Shown here piece by piece: positions 44,739 to 57,023 of a stretch of DNA of 64,000 nucleotides (positions are counted from its first letter, which is position 1; every line of letters begins with the position of its first letter). The notes under the pieces were generated by a model, which worked only from the letters and a program-made list of their open reading frames with translations, had not been told where the DNA came from and did no database searches. This DNA is from Wuchereria bancrofti (lineage: Eukaryota > Nematoda > Chromadorea > Rhabditida > Onchocercidae): NCBI GenBank assembly GCA_005281725.1, contig SSBO01000009.1:6882303-6946302 (forward strand), written 5' to 3'. Both the position numbers and the translations under genes were made by a program.

Positions 44739-47700
44739 CTATCTCTCGAATTGTACAACCCATTCACAGTGAGATGTTTGCGGAAACATGTCAACTGGTG
44801 TAATAGAAGTCAGCTTGAATGGTTCACCTGCGAATTTCTTGGATGTCGGCCGACAGAGATCAACCATATTTTTCATAGCCAAAGACGGGTTGCACGAGAC
44901 AAAGGCAATTTTTTTCAGCTGTGTAAGCTGAAATACCGAAAAGTGGAATCAATTACATGTACCTTTAATATTTCTTTCAAATTCAAATCACTGTGATAGT
45001 TTCATCCTTCAGAATTTCGCAATTCCAGAAAATAAACTTTGAGCTAGTTGATTTATACACGTCTCCCTTCAAGTGACGGATAAACATCTAGTTTTTAAAC
45101 AATCTTTAAAGATTAATGCCACATTAACTGTAAGGGAGAGAAATTCATTAATTCTTACTGCTCGGCATCCAATAACTACTTTTTCGTGAATTCCAGCTCG
45201 TGGAGGATCTATTACTCCTATTATATTTACTGCTTCCAAATCAATCCATGATGGTAATAGCCGTTCCAAACGAAAGAAAATATTTTCCGCTTTACCGACC
45301 ACAAACTTGTAGCTGAAAATCCGACATCAGCACAATCAAGATCAGGATTATATATATTCTTTTACTCATTCCGGCTCAAAGAAATTCCCTTTCCACTAGT
45401 TTATGAATCTCCATAAATTCGTAAAATTATTTTTTAGAAGTAAGGAATTATTTTTAAATACCTGTCCGATGGTAAGTTATTATCAATCGCATTTGTTGTT
45501 GCATCTTCAACAGCTTCCGGGATAATTTCAATGCCTAGCAAAAATTTGCGACTAACGGTTTTTGCTAATTTCATTAAACTAATTCCGATCGTCCCAGTGC
45601 CACAGCAAATATCTAAGATCAAAGTTGCCTGCTGCTCAAAAGTATCTGCCTAAAAATGCATTAGCAATTCAGATATAAAGGAAAAAATATATACAACAAC
45701 AAATCACAATGTCAGAATAAAGATATGACTGTATAAGCACAGGGAGAATAAAAAGTTATTAAAATTGTTGAAGATTAAGAGATCAGTTCCAATTCAAATT
45801 GTTCAAAAACTTTACTACCTTCTCAAGCTTTCTGATCTTCATTTTTGGTCCGTTGATATCTTCGTATGCAAATTCTTCGAGATCTTTTTCAAAAACTGCA
45901 GTAACTATATCAGCATTGATTGCTTCCTGGGCAGCTGCATTATCCACATTACATAAACCGCACTTTTCGGCAATTGTTTTATATAGTATTGCGGCACAAG
46001 CAGAGTTAGTTTGGAAAAACGATGAAGGAGAAACTCGAAATCGGGTATCCAAAATTATCTCATAAATGTAAGGAGCACCTGTTAAAAATTAAAAAGTTTA
46101 TCGCTCAAAAAAATTTTTAAATTAGCTATGATTCAATCACAGATAAATAAATTGTCTACTGTGTTGGGGTTACTCAAGGAAGAGATGACATTACTCTGAT
46201 GATATATAATTTCAAGATTTCTAAAATCATGAAAGTTAAACATCACAGTGTACGTATTACATTGACCTTTGAATTGCAAAAGAAAAAAAAACTATAACAA
46301 ATATGGCTAAATTTTTAGTAGTTTAGGAATTACACAGTTTGAGGTCACAAAAGATTTACATATTAGTAAATGGGATATCAAGTAACATACGTCCGAAAAA
46401 ACGTAAACAGCAAGAATGGATTACCGAAGAAAGACAAACCTAATTTTTCCTAATTAAAACTGAGAATTCAGAAAAGACTGCATGACAATCTAATTACAAT
46501 ATTTTTAAGAACGAAGAAGTGCACTTAAAATCACGGAACTCTGTAAGTTTTTGCAAAATTCTGTCCTAAAATTACAAAGCTAAAATAAAATTCGAAAAAA
46601 CAATATACCTGCAATATGCTCACAGATAACCGGATCACTAGCATTCGCTAACCGCTGCCAATACAATGAAGTAATGCGGAAAAAACTATTTTCATCAGAG
46701 AGATTACCAAGTTGAAGAAATCGTTCTTCCACAAGTTTTTTCAAAGCATTTTCGCGCTCTTTGTCTTCCATAGGAAATATCGTTACAATCATCATTACAT
46801 CTGAACCAAATTCACGAATGGAAAGCATCTTCCATACACCCTTCCGTTCAAATTCATTGAATGGCTGCAAAAATCGACTTGTGAAACTTATATGATGTTT
46901 CCAACTAGTTCCCAACAAGTTAATAGACTAAAACTAAAGAGTGTCCAAATCTATACATTGCTTTTTTCCAAATCCAACCAGTGCTGAATAATTTTGAGAA
47001 AAAAGACTGATGATTTAGCAATGGGGAAAATGTGGCTTATACCTGGGACAACATGTTTTGTAAATGATATCCTTCTGATCATAAGGCTTGCCAAATGACA
47101 ATAATTCCCGAGACAATTACACCTACAATTGAATGTTTTCAGACTACGGGAAAAAAATTCAGAATTGAGTAATATTCTCTATGATTCTACAAGTCGTGTA
47201 AGTTAGCAGCGTAAAACTTACTGATTCACCACTTTCCAGAACCAATTTTTCGAACGCTCCCACAATTCGCTTCATATGGGCTGATATGTTATCACACGTG
47301 TCCACAGGTACTACAAAATGTTCATTAGCCGCAAATCGGCCGCCAACAAAACCAACACAAATATGACCATCTATATTATGACCAATTGTAAATTCGCATT
47401 TATTTCGATATCCGGTAATACGAGGTGAAGGACGAATCTGAAAATATTAATGACAAGTATACCACTAAAGCTTTAAACTGAACATACAGTCATTCCACGA
47501 GAAAAATCCCAGGACGACTACATTTGGTATATCCTGTCAACATCAGAAATGTTTAGAACCCGTAAAACATTAGAAACCATAAAAGATTTTAGAATTAAAA
47601 AACACTTCCATGCATAAGATGGGACGCCAAAAAAAAGATTCGGTAACAAGCACCTCAAAGGAAATTAGCAAGTGAACTCACAGATTCAATTAATGATTCA

Positions 47701-48763
47701 ATGTCGATTCTGTTGGCACCATTTACATGAGCAACAATCATTTCTTTCAAAAAATTCATTGCAATTCGTTTAACATCTTTCATTTTAATTTCGAGTTGTT
47801 CACTGTATGGTATGTCAGCCAGTGGCGTTACACGTTCGCGTGCTGTACGCTTTATTTGGTCGTTGATTAGCGGTTTCTATAAATTAAAGAATATGACTTT
47901 AGTTGCTGGCCAAACATATTTGATATGACATGCTTTCAATACTACTTTACCTGCTATTCTGTTGTTTAGGTCACTTCAAACGAACAAAAATATCTTGTGA
48001 TTTGCAGGACTGGTTTTAGATTATCAAAAATAACCCTCTTTGGTTTTGATAAGGCATAAAAAAGGGAAACTTAACAGCAGGTCATGTTAAAAGCTTAGAG
48101 AACGATATTCACTCACAGCTTTCAGTTGTTCCGGTTGTGCTATTTTGGCTTGCAAAATTCGACCTTTCATTTTAAAACCATCGAAAATTTGCACTGCAGC
48201 ATCAGCTTCGTTTGGACTTGATACTGAAAAAAACACTGCTATGCCCGTATGTCGAATGTTCTTCACAACGAACTTGCTCAATTGCCTGAAAAGAAAGAAA
48301 TCAAAAATAACATAGTATTCCCGAATGATCTTCATGAAAGCAGAAATGAGACGTATAGAACTATGCAAACTCAGGTATCTGAGTAAGTTTGGCAAAAAGC
48401 TTTTACATACTTCGAAAGGAGTTCCTTGACTTGTTTGTATTTCAAATAAGGTGGAATATTTCGTATCTGCACACGTGAACTTGGTTTTTTGTCAACTGCG
48501 CCAGCATTTGTAACGCATTTTTCAGCGTCTAATTGGTCTGTTTCCGGAAGTACATCGCCGAGTGTTCTATTTGCTGCAGATGTCATTTTTGCAAGACTGG
48601 TGAGTCTTTCTGAAGTTGACTCCTCAACATTCAGTGTTTCTTTATCCTTTGAAATGGATTGTTCTCGTAGTTCAGTTTCACTTACGGTACTCATGTTAGG
48701 TGCTAATCCTTCATCCAACATACCTGAATTCACATCACTGCACTCAAAAGTTCCATCGATCAT
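44739..48763 (-). CDS. TRMT2A: TRMT2A-type tRNA (uracil-5-)-methyltransferase, apparent frameshift in exon 4
   Basis: SAM-dependent enzyme expected to make m5U54 in tRNA T-loops. Exons: 48763-48411, 48285-48117, 47876-47682, 47439-47222, 46864-46609, 46078-45819, 45649-45462, 45312-45159, 44927-44739, about 660 codons. The N-terminal RRM is seen in RVQIRNIPPYLKYKQVKELL and NEADAAVQIFDGFKMKGRIL. The methyltransferase has FRVSPSSFFQTNSACA, the SAM motif ILDICCGTGTIGISLMK, EIIPEAVEDATTNA, VIDPPRAGIHEK, and the catalytic cysteine in FVSCNPSLAM; it ends DMFPQTSHCEWVVQFER. In exon 4 the conserved YRNK-CEF junction is split by an A5 run (about 47399-47403) that shifts frame: 218 nt where a multiple of three is required. 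All other exons close. Either a sequence error or a real lesion is possible. A trans-splice-like TTCAG lies just upstream of the ATG. Confidence 0.9.
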
Positions 48764-49591
48764 TACAGACCTGAATTAAGAGGGCAAAAACATCGTAATT
48801 CATCCATCACCAGTTTCAATCAAAGTACTAAACGTTCCCTTAAGTTAAAACTGTTTCCTAAACGAGTCGAGATCTTTTCAGACCATAAGTCTTCATTATG
48901 ACCTTAAAATAAACGGCTTCTTAATAGGAATCCTAGAAAGAAAAATTACAAATTATGTGGGAAATATGGCCGTCACAACACAAAAAGATCCTTCAGAGTG
49001 GTACCAAAGAAATGAGGTGAGCGGTGGCACTAGTAAAACTAGAAAGATAAAACTGACACTTCGTTTTTTAAGACGTATAGAGTGAGATAAAGTTATAGAA
49101 ATAAGAAACAATTATAGAAGGAATATTAAAGGTTGGTTAAATTGGACCAGAAAATTAGTTGTAGAGGTATGAACAGGTACAGTGTATAAAGAACGATGAG
49201 AGGTTAGTTTATGAGATACTAAGAAAAGAGTGTAGCGCTGTCGAAACAGAGAGATGAAGACATGGGACATATTAATTAAGCGGTGATGTAAGGAAATGAA
49301 GGAGAGATAAGTTGAGAAAGAATGGCGAATATGGAGATATAGACGTGCAGTGTGTTAGATGACACGAAGCGTCGGACGTGAAGACGTCTTGTGAGATTCA
49401 AATTTTGAAAATAGAATTGACGGTAATGAGAAAGTGGGTTAAAAGTGTGGTGGAATTAATGAGTCTCGAAATTCAAAATAGGGATGATTAGCACTCGAGT
49501 ATTAAAGACGTGAAACGCTAGATGGAAGAAAGCTTATGCGCATGAGACACGTAAAATACGTTGGTTAAATTCAGATAAGCAACGATTATCG
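48764..49591. other. Divergent gap between TRMT2A (-) and RMI1 (+)
   Basis: Shared upstream region of two divergent genes. An ATG at 48966 opens a 17-codon frame (MAVTTQKDPSEWYQRNE) ending at GAG|GTGAGC. It could be an extra 5' exon of RMI1, but the obvious donor gives the wrong phase. The rest is purine-rich, moderately AT-rich sequence without other features. Confidence 0.45.
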
Positions 49592-52500
49592 ATGATAAAT
49601 ATAAAGAGAGCTAGTGTTGCTGAACTGTTTTCAAAATTTAACGTGACCCTGAAAGAAGCTTGGCTAAATGAAGTCCTGGAATATCTTCATTTGGAAAGAG
49701 CAGATGCGGTATGATACCTCTGATACACCTTTTTTAAAGTATCATTATGAGTCTAAAAAAAAAAGTTTCTCTAGTCTGATTGCTCTGAACGGAAGTGCCG
49801 TCTCAGCTTCCATTTCTGCTGCATTATCAGTAATCTGAATATCAATAATAACATCGACTTTCTATTCCCAATCTCCCCTGCTAAAACGTTAGATTTATTG
49901 AAGATAACTGCACCTTCTATTTTCAGAAAGTTGCTTTACAGTTCTGATTTTATCCGCTGCTTTATAACAGTTTTGGTTTTTATATATTTCGAAGTTCGCT
50001 CCTTTTATCTTCTCCCTGCTTCACTACAGGATATTCCTACAATAATTCAACTCGTATACGAACAATGGCTTTTTTCGGAATTATCGAATAGTACACGTCC
50101 AAAAATACGTCTGCCACCATTCGAGAAGAAAACTGCTTTGGACAGTGATGTTGTTGTTCAAGTAAGACTCTGTTAGGAAACGTTAACGCTACAAATCAAA
50201 ATCATAAATTCCAATTATTTCGACTAAAATTTAATCCTTTTCTAATTTTAATTTTAAATTTCGAAATTTAGATGTGCGTGTCGAAAGTAATGTAATTTAA
50301 TATTTTTTGTGATAAGATGCGTACCGCCGCTTTATTTTAATCACAGCTGCATAATTCTGTTTCAGATAAACTGGCTGGTAGATATACACACTTCAATGTA
50401 CTCGAAATTAAATCAATATGTTGGCCGTAAACTAGATAACATTTCCTTCCACTGGGAGCCAAATGAGGGAACAGAGGTTATTTGAAAATTTCCTGCACAG
50501 ATTCCAAGAGTTCTTACAAATAATTTTTTGACTGCTGAGACTTTTCAATTTAGATCAATTTACTTTGATTTCATTGCAATTCAACCATTTCTGCTTTCAT
50601 TCCTAGTGCGGTAAACTTCTGTTTTGCTTTGTTTTTTCTGTTTTTTCAACGTTGGAAGTTTTCTTCAAAGCATTCCTTGATCATTATGATCGAAATTCGA
50701 ATTTGGGATCTAAATTTTATGCAAGAAAATCAAAAACTTGTTCTTTGTCATTCGCTTCTTGCTTTTTGAGTTTTATGTCTAATTCACTATGAAATTTCAT
50801 CCTAATTTCCACCAAAAAAAACCTTTTAGATATAATCTGGATATATAATCTAAAAGTTTTTTTTTTAATAAAAATTAGAATCCTTATTAATAATAAAAGA
50901 AAACATAATTTTATGTTACGGTTGCCATCTTTGTTAGTTACGAGTGAAATTATAATTTGGCGCGAAAATCTGATATAGACTATTTAAGTTCTCTTAGATA
51001 ATTTTATATTTTAATTCCTTTGCAATTTATATATAACTTCATTTATAGTTCTGACTAGCATATTTTGTCTGTCTTATTTAAAGGATTTGGATTCAGTAAA
51101 TCGAATGTATCTGATGGAAGTAACCGACGGGCAAAGGAAATTGCGTGCTATAGAATACCAAAAAGTTGATGAATTGTGTGGAAAATTGTCATGTGGGACA
51201 AAGGTTTGATTTACGTTGTCCAGGTTCTCTAATTGTTTATCCAATCAATCTAATATATTTTATTAAGCAAGTCTTATCAACGATATCGTCGCAATTAGTG
51301 ATGTGGTTTTGTCTTTTTTAATTAACACTTTTCACCGCTTCTCCTCTGTGTTTTGTCATCATTACTTTGTCGGGTCTGGCCATTTTCTTATAAGCATAAA
51401 CTTTCATGTTTTTGGAATTCAGAAATATTATATAATTGGACATGACTTGTTCTGAATTTACATGTTTTCAAGCTCCTAATTTACGGTGGCACAATTTGTC
51501 GTCGCAACGTGTTGTTGCTAGCGCCAAATAATATGATGATATTGGGTGGTGAGACTGAAACATGTCAGCAAAATGTTCCAGTTCTTACTGTTGCACGACG
51601 ATTAGGAATTGATGAAAAGAGGCTGAAATTGATGGAATGGTAATCTTATTTATACTTCACAAATTTCAAAAAAAAGAAAAACACATTATTACAAAATTTG
51701 AGGAAATAGCATTTAAAAAAACGCCTTTGTTGGGGATATTTAAATATTTCGTCTTCAAAATATATATCAATGTACTTCTTCTTATAAATAAAGTAGGTTC
51801 TTTTCTATCATTCGTCGCTCACCAAAAGGATTTAGACTTATGAAAGTACTTTGCACTGATATGTATGCTTCATATTTGTGAATCTCTTAGCAGTCGCGCT
51901 GCAAACACTAAATCTTAGTTTAAGATTACACGATCTTTTTAATTTTTAGCGTGAAAGATAAAGAATATGAAAACTCGATGAAAATAATGGCCGGAATAGA
52001 AACGGAAAAAGTGGAAAAGGTGAATATTACTGTTGCCCATAAATTGGAAAACGAAATTTTCTTGAGTTAAATCAGTTCCTATCTGTAAATATTTGATAAT
52101 TCGTTTTCTATAAATTCCTCATCTTTTATAGATCCATACTACAATGTCATCAGTTCTCACGACTGGGAATGTTGCAGTAAATTCAGATGAACAGCAAAGT
52201 ACAAACATGCGTAGAACAGGAAAGGGAGAAAACGCTAGAACAAAAAAACAGTATATTATTTGTTTTCAAGTTTTGGAAGAGTTTAAATCAAAAGTACCTG
52301 ATTTCAAAATTTCAGAAAGAGACCTGTTTTGTCACGCACGATAACATCTTACTTTCAACCTCAGCACAAGGTTCCTACTTCCAAACTAAGTCCAAAAGTC
52401 TCAACGAAATCTCAGACACCATTAATCGGTCAGGAGATTAAAGAGAAACTTAAATCAGGATACTTAGCACGAGATCCACTTCAAAAACAGCGAGAAATGC

Positions 52501-53496
52501 ATTCTCCACCAGTACTATTTCCTGTTTCCGATTCGAAAAAGCAGTCGCAGCATCCTATCGAAATTATCACTTTTCCGCAAGAATTAAATGAAGCATTAGC
52601 AGAACAATTGGGTTCACCTGCAATGGCATCATCACAGAAGATAATGAGTGGCTCAGGAATGCAATCTGAATCACGGAAAATAACTGGAAAATCAATAACC
52701 ATGATGCATTATCAATCTCCAAATGTAGAAAACTTCAGTACCTCTTCAGAATTCCGAATACAGCCAGAAAAGACTCCACTTTCAGTTAGTTTATGGACAA
52801 GAAATTCTAAAACAACTGAGTCATCGATGGTTGAAGCTAATAGTCTTCACGTCCGAAAAATAAATACTATTCATGGCAGTGTTATACTTAATGGAGGAAG
52901 TGAACGAAAAGATGGCGAAGCAGAACCAATGATTCCTACTCGGTCTACAGACTTACAGCGAAATTCCGCAGATATAATTCTGCATGAAGCTATTATTTCC
53001 TCATCAAATATTCAGGAACAGACGATTTGGACTGCTAACAAATGGTATTTATTTCTTCTTCAATCCTATATCAATTGTCTTCTTTTTGAATGACCTTTTC
53101 TACTTTTTTCATAACTTTAAAGGATTTCATCAGATTTTTTTTTAGATTCACTAAATAAAGACATACTTTCTATTACTTCTGTTTCAGCTTTCAGCATAGT
53201 CTTCAATTTATTAATTAATTATTTTTTCATCAGTTCTCAAATTGCAGAAATGAATTTTTAAAAAAAAATCACTATTTACAGAAAATGTTATGAAAATACA
53301 TTTATTAATAGGCAACATGCAACCAAGGAGAACAGTAAACAGTTTTTGGCAAACGAATTTCATGTGCCTGCTTCAAAAGTAACTTTTTTAAGGAACTAAA
53401 AGTGCTTGGTGCTAGCAAACGATAATATAGATATATGCAAACATTAGGTCCACTTTTATGCATGGGAAACTGACTGGGTAGAAATTGTTATTAAAG

Positions 53497-53544
<48 letters not shown>

Positions 53545-56500
53545 TTTATTTGCTTCGTTCTTCTCAGTTAAATTGTTAAGGGTACGCATTGTAGACTCTA
53601 AGAACATTAAATAAAACTTGAAAAAATGTTGATTGGGAATGCTAGTAAATGGTTTTTTGATAGGTTGGATGTAAGAATGCTTACATTTACAGTTATTAGT
53701 TGGCAGTCTTTAAGGTGCAAGTGCAAACAACGCATAATGACAATGCTTTGTTGGTAAATTCAGTTTCGATTCATAGTGTGAGACATCCGCCGCAGAACTC
53801 TTCAATAAAACAGGCATCTTGCAATTTACAGGAAAAACAAACCATTAAAGGTAAGTGTTTTAAAGTCATTATATGGAGTGGTAGTTTAACTAGTAGTGAC
53901 TCCGTGGCGCAACGGTAGCGCGTCTGACTCCAGATCAGAAGGTTGCGTGTTCAAATCACGTCGGGGTCATGCCAGTATTTTGTGGAATTTTGGCAAATTT
54001 GATAAATGGAACAACATTTATTTATTATAACCAATTTATTTCACTTACATCATCTCTTTTATACTACTGACATATTTTTCATAAATAAATACAATGTAAA
54101 GTCATTTTGCTCCATCGTGATTTGAATGAATACTGAACTTTCTGTTTGGTTTGGTGTGATATTGTTCGGAATTTGATTCATTTTCTTCTATTTTATTAAG
54201 CAATATCTAGCTAATTCTATATTAACACTCTGTTTGATTTCTGCATGATTTGAGGTATGCTACGCAGTTATCGATTATCTGAAATTTCGGTTCGTAGGTT
54301 CTTTCTCGGGAAAATGCATTAGTGGAAGTATAATTTTTTACACTACTATGAGATCCTTGTTTTGTTATTATCCCTTACTGTTTGGGATGATCTGGAACTA
54401 CTGAAAAAAAAAACTTCTATTCAAGGATACATATACCATAACTAGTTTGAGAGAAAGGCACAGATTTTATCCCTGTTGTCTTTGGCAGAATGTAAAAACA
54501 TAATAAGAAATCGAAAATTCTGGGTTTATTTTCTCTGCTTACTTTCCTCTTCTTACAAACATTTGAAAATTGGAGCAAAAATTCAATCCGAAAGTGAGTG
54601 ATCTTCATGCTCTTAAATGAGAAGAGGAAAATATGCGGAATTTTTTTAGTTTTTATCAATGGAGTAGCTTGGACGTATCCTCTGATTTTGTCTATTAGAC
54701 ATTCTGAGGCACTCATTTCACTGTTTATTAAGTTCATTTTACTCTTATATTTAATTTCAGCATCAAATTTTGCTTTCCAACAGGATGTGACACCACATCG
54801 TTCTGGTATGCTACTTTCCGCGTCAAGGCAAAATCTTTGTAGGCCGCCAGTTACCAATACCCAGCAGAATCCTGTAACATCCATTTTTTTATTAGTTATT
54901 TATTATGAAACGGAAGTTAATGTATGGTTTTTTTTTCTGAAGATTTCTAACTAGGCAATAGGAAACCGACCAAGAATCAAACCTTTCTAGTTTTGCGAAA
55001 GCTCTCAGTATGTATCTAGAGCTGATAGTCACGATCTTTACCTAATGATTTTTATTAACTAAACTAAATGATAAAAAAAGATCTTGATGTTGTATTTCTC
55101 CTTAACTTATCCTTAGCATTAATGTTTAGTTCGATTCGTCAAATTTCCAGATTTTATTTCACGCTTCTCAAAACTCATTCGTGAATACAGAACCACAGCA
55201 AGTTGAAGGGCATTCTACGTGTTGTAATACTCTTAGAAATCATCCGGCAACATTAATTTTGCCTGACACAACGCTCCAGATAGTACCACATGTAAATATC
55301 ATAGAACGATATCGTGCTTTGAACATTGTATCGATAAGGGAAGCTTACCATCAACGAAGATTTTGTCTGGTCGCACATCGTAAACGAGTTCAGGTATTTT
55401 GCAGTCGTTTGCTCAGCTAGTTTTTTCGACCTGTGATACTTTCAATAGGATAAATTCTTATTTAATTTTAAAGCATTCCTAGTAGCATGCTTAGTTATTT
55501 AGCCAATTTTTTGCAAATTGCATGCTGGCTTGCAATTTATTGGACAAAGCTGGACAGCAGCGCTTCGCATTGCTGACGAAACTTGCGACGCACTCGATTG
55601 CTTAGTGGATAACAATGCAATCAATAATCTGATCGGTTTCACACCGCAGGAAGCACAGGCTTGTTTATTCATGAATTTTTAATGTGAAAGTTTGTGGATA
55701 CGTGCTGGATGTATGTCAAGATTGGAAATTTAAATTTGCCCCCAAAAAAATAAAGTACGATAAGGTGGAGAAGTCGGGTGCGAAACTAAAAGTGAACGTG
55801 AGCTAACTTTTTGGACATCAAACAAGCCTAACCAAATCGTTTACAGTACTGAAAGAGCATGAGAAAATCTCAGTGAGAGGAATATTTTACAAAGATCGCG
55901 AAAATTTGTAGCTCTTCAAAAGTTCCATTGCAGTCTTTTAAATAAAAATGAAAGACAGTATTTCCGCTTTATAAAAGTTTCGTCGGGTTACCGAAAGATA
56001 GCGATTGGTCTTTGGCCGACGATCGATTAAACATCTCGTCATCTTTCTATACCAACAAACCATGAAGCAAACCAAACATTATACGAGTATCTCTTGATTT
56101 CCCATTTGATCTCTCGTCCTTTCCTGCAGATTTCTGTCAGGGAGACATATTTGAAAATTTTGGGAAGTCCTTGAAGGCTGAGATGGTTAAAGTGGTGGAG
56201 TGAAACATACCTTGGCATGATGTGCAACGAGTTCTTTAAACATTTTCTTCTATCATGACATAAACAGTGTAATTAAAACTCACTGTAAAAGCTAATCGTT
56301 TTACTGAAGAATTTCGGTCTCTCAAAGTATGCAGATTTTTAGACAGCACTGAAATCTGGAATTTGAATTAAAAACATCTTTTGGGCTTAATAATTTGAAT
56401 TTACTAAAATGGAGAAGGAAAGAAGCCAAAATCATTGCAAAGCTTAGGAAAGGCAAAAAAAAAAAAAAAAAAAAAAAAAAGCAAAAAAGCAAAACTTAAT

Positions 56501-57023
56501 CCTAATTTAAAGTGAATTGTTAAATGGGATAGTTAGGAACCTAATTTAGAAGCCGGAATTTATGGCAAATATTAATATTGTCAACAAATTTTTCAAACAT
56601 TGAAATTTTCTGAATAACACTTTTTTCCATTACCGGTGGCCTTTGTTGTATGGTGCATATGGCTTAAGGTATAACTTATCAATACCAAACTTATTAAGTA
56701 GGCACTCAATAGCAAGGCCACTATCAGGAAAAAGGAATCCAATTAAAACAACTTAATGCTTTGTAATCTCCCGTCTTCTAAACACCGACATATTTCGATT
56801 ACTTCCCGCGAATTTCTTTCGCAAAACTTAATTCTGATTTTAGCAAGCGGCAGCAACCAGTGATCGCGTTCGCGTAGCATACTACAAAGGGCGTGCTCAA
56901 GCGATGCTTGAAACATTCAAAAGGTTGGATCTGGTGTTAACAATCGAATTCTCATCATCGTCAGATATTCTGCCGCTCATCGTCCACATTACCAATCTTT
57001 CAACAGCACTTGGTTTATGCTAA
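49592..57023 (+). CDS. RMI1: RMI1 (RecQ-mediated genome instability protein 1)
   Basis: OB-fold subunit of the BLM helicase-topoisomerase 3 dissolvasome, which resolves double Holliday junctions without crossover (C. elegans RMH-1 class). Exons: 49592-49708, 50030-50161, 50366-50476, 51084-51203, 51473-51639, 51950-52019, 52132-52250, 52316-53044, 53312-53378, 53700-53850, 54761-54873, 55151-55393, 55503-55658, 56844-57023; 824 aa in phase. N-terminal helical part: VTLKEAWLNEVLEYL and VYEQWLFSEL. OB1: RMYLMEVTDGQRKLRAIEYQ, YGGTICRRNVLLL and NNMMILGGE, the RMI1 hallmark. The middle is long, S/T/K-rich and likely disordered (about residues 215-530). The C-terminal OB2 has NIIERYRALNIVSIREAYHQ, AALRIADETCDALDCLVD and NLIGFTPQEAQ. 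The intron before the last exon needs a GC donor (CAG|GCTTGT). Intron 10 carries a tRNA gene. Confidence 0.9.
50814..50870. repeat. Imperfect hairpin in RMI1 intron 3
   Basis: An A-run followed by CCTTTTAGATATAAT pairs with a downstream ATATAATCTAAAAG followed by a T-run, giving a long imperfect inverted repeat of about 20 pairs. It lies within the intron between exons 3 and 4 of RMI1. It may be a foldback remnant; no function is evident. Confidence 0.5.
53498..53543 (+). repeat. (ATT)n microsatellite in RMI1 intron 9
   Basis: An uninterrupted trinucleotide run of about 15 units lies between RMI1 exons 9 and 10. It is likely length-variable between isolates. Confidence 0.95.
53898..53969 (+). 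tRNA. trnW: tRNA-Trp (anticodon CCA)
   Basis: A full cloverleaf can be folded over 72 nt. The acceptor stem GACTCCG pairs with CGGGGTC (one G-T wobble). The A-box region reads TGGCGCAACGGTAGC in the D arm. The anticodon arm is TCTGA-CTCCAGA-TCAGA, giving CCA, and the T arm contains GTTCAAATC. The discriminator base is A. No intron is present in the tRNA. It lies on the same strand as RMI1, within its intron 10, about 47 nt after the donor. Pol III transcription from its internal A and B boxes would be independent of the host gene (inference). Confidence 0.95.
55659..56843 (+). other. GC-AG intron in RMI1
   Basis: The OB2 domain continues from GFTPQEAQ into QAAATSDRV only if the donor is CAG|GCTTGT at 55658/55659 with the acceptor TTTTAG at 56843. 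Reading on instead gives a stop after six codons (QACLFMNF). A 25-A homopolymer lies in this intron (56456-56480). Confidence 0.6.

Noticed and set aside
48966..49016. ATG frame MAVTTQKDPSEWYQRNE as RMI1 exon 1
   Set aside because: The natural donor GAG|GTGAGC gives the wrong phase for the next exon. RMI1 can start at 49592 after a TTCAG acceptor. A weaker donor (AGCG|GTGGCA) would be in phase, so this stays open but unsupported.
56456..56480. 25-A run as evidence of a retroposed cDNA in the RMI1 intron
   Set aside because: No coding remnant or target duplication is visible upstream. A plain homopolymer is sufficient.
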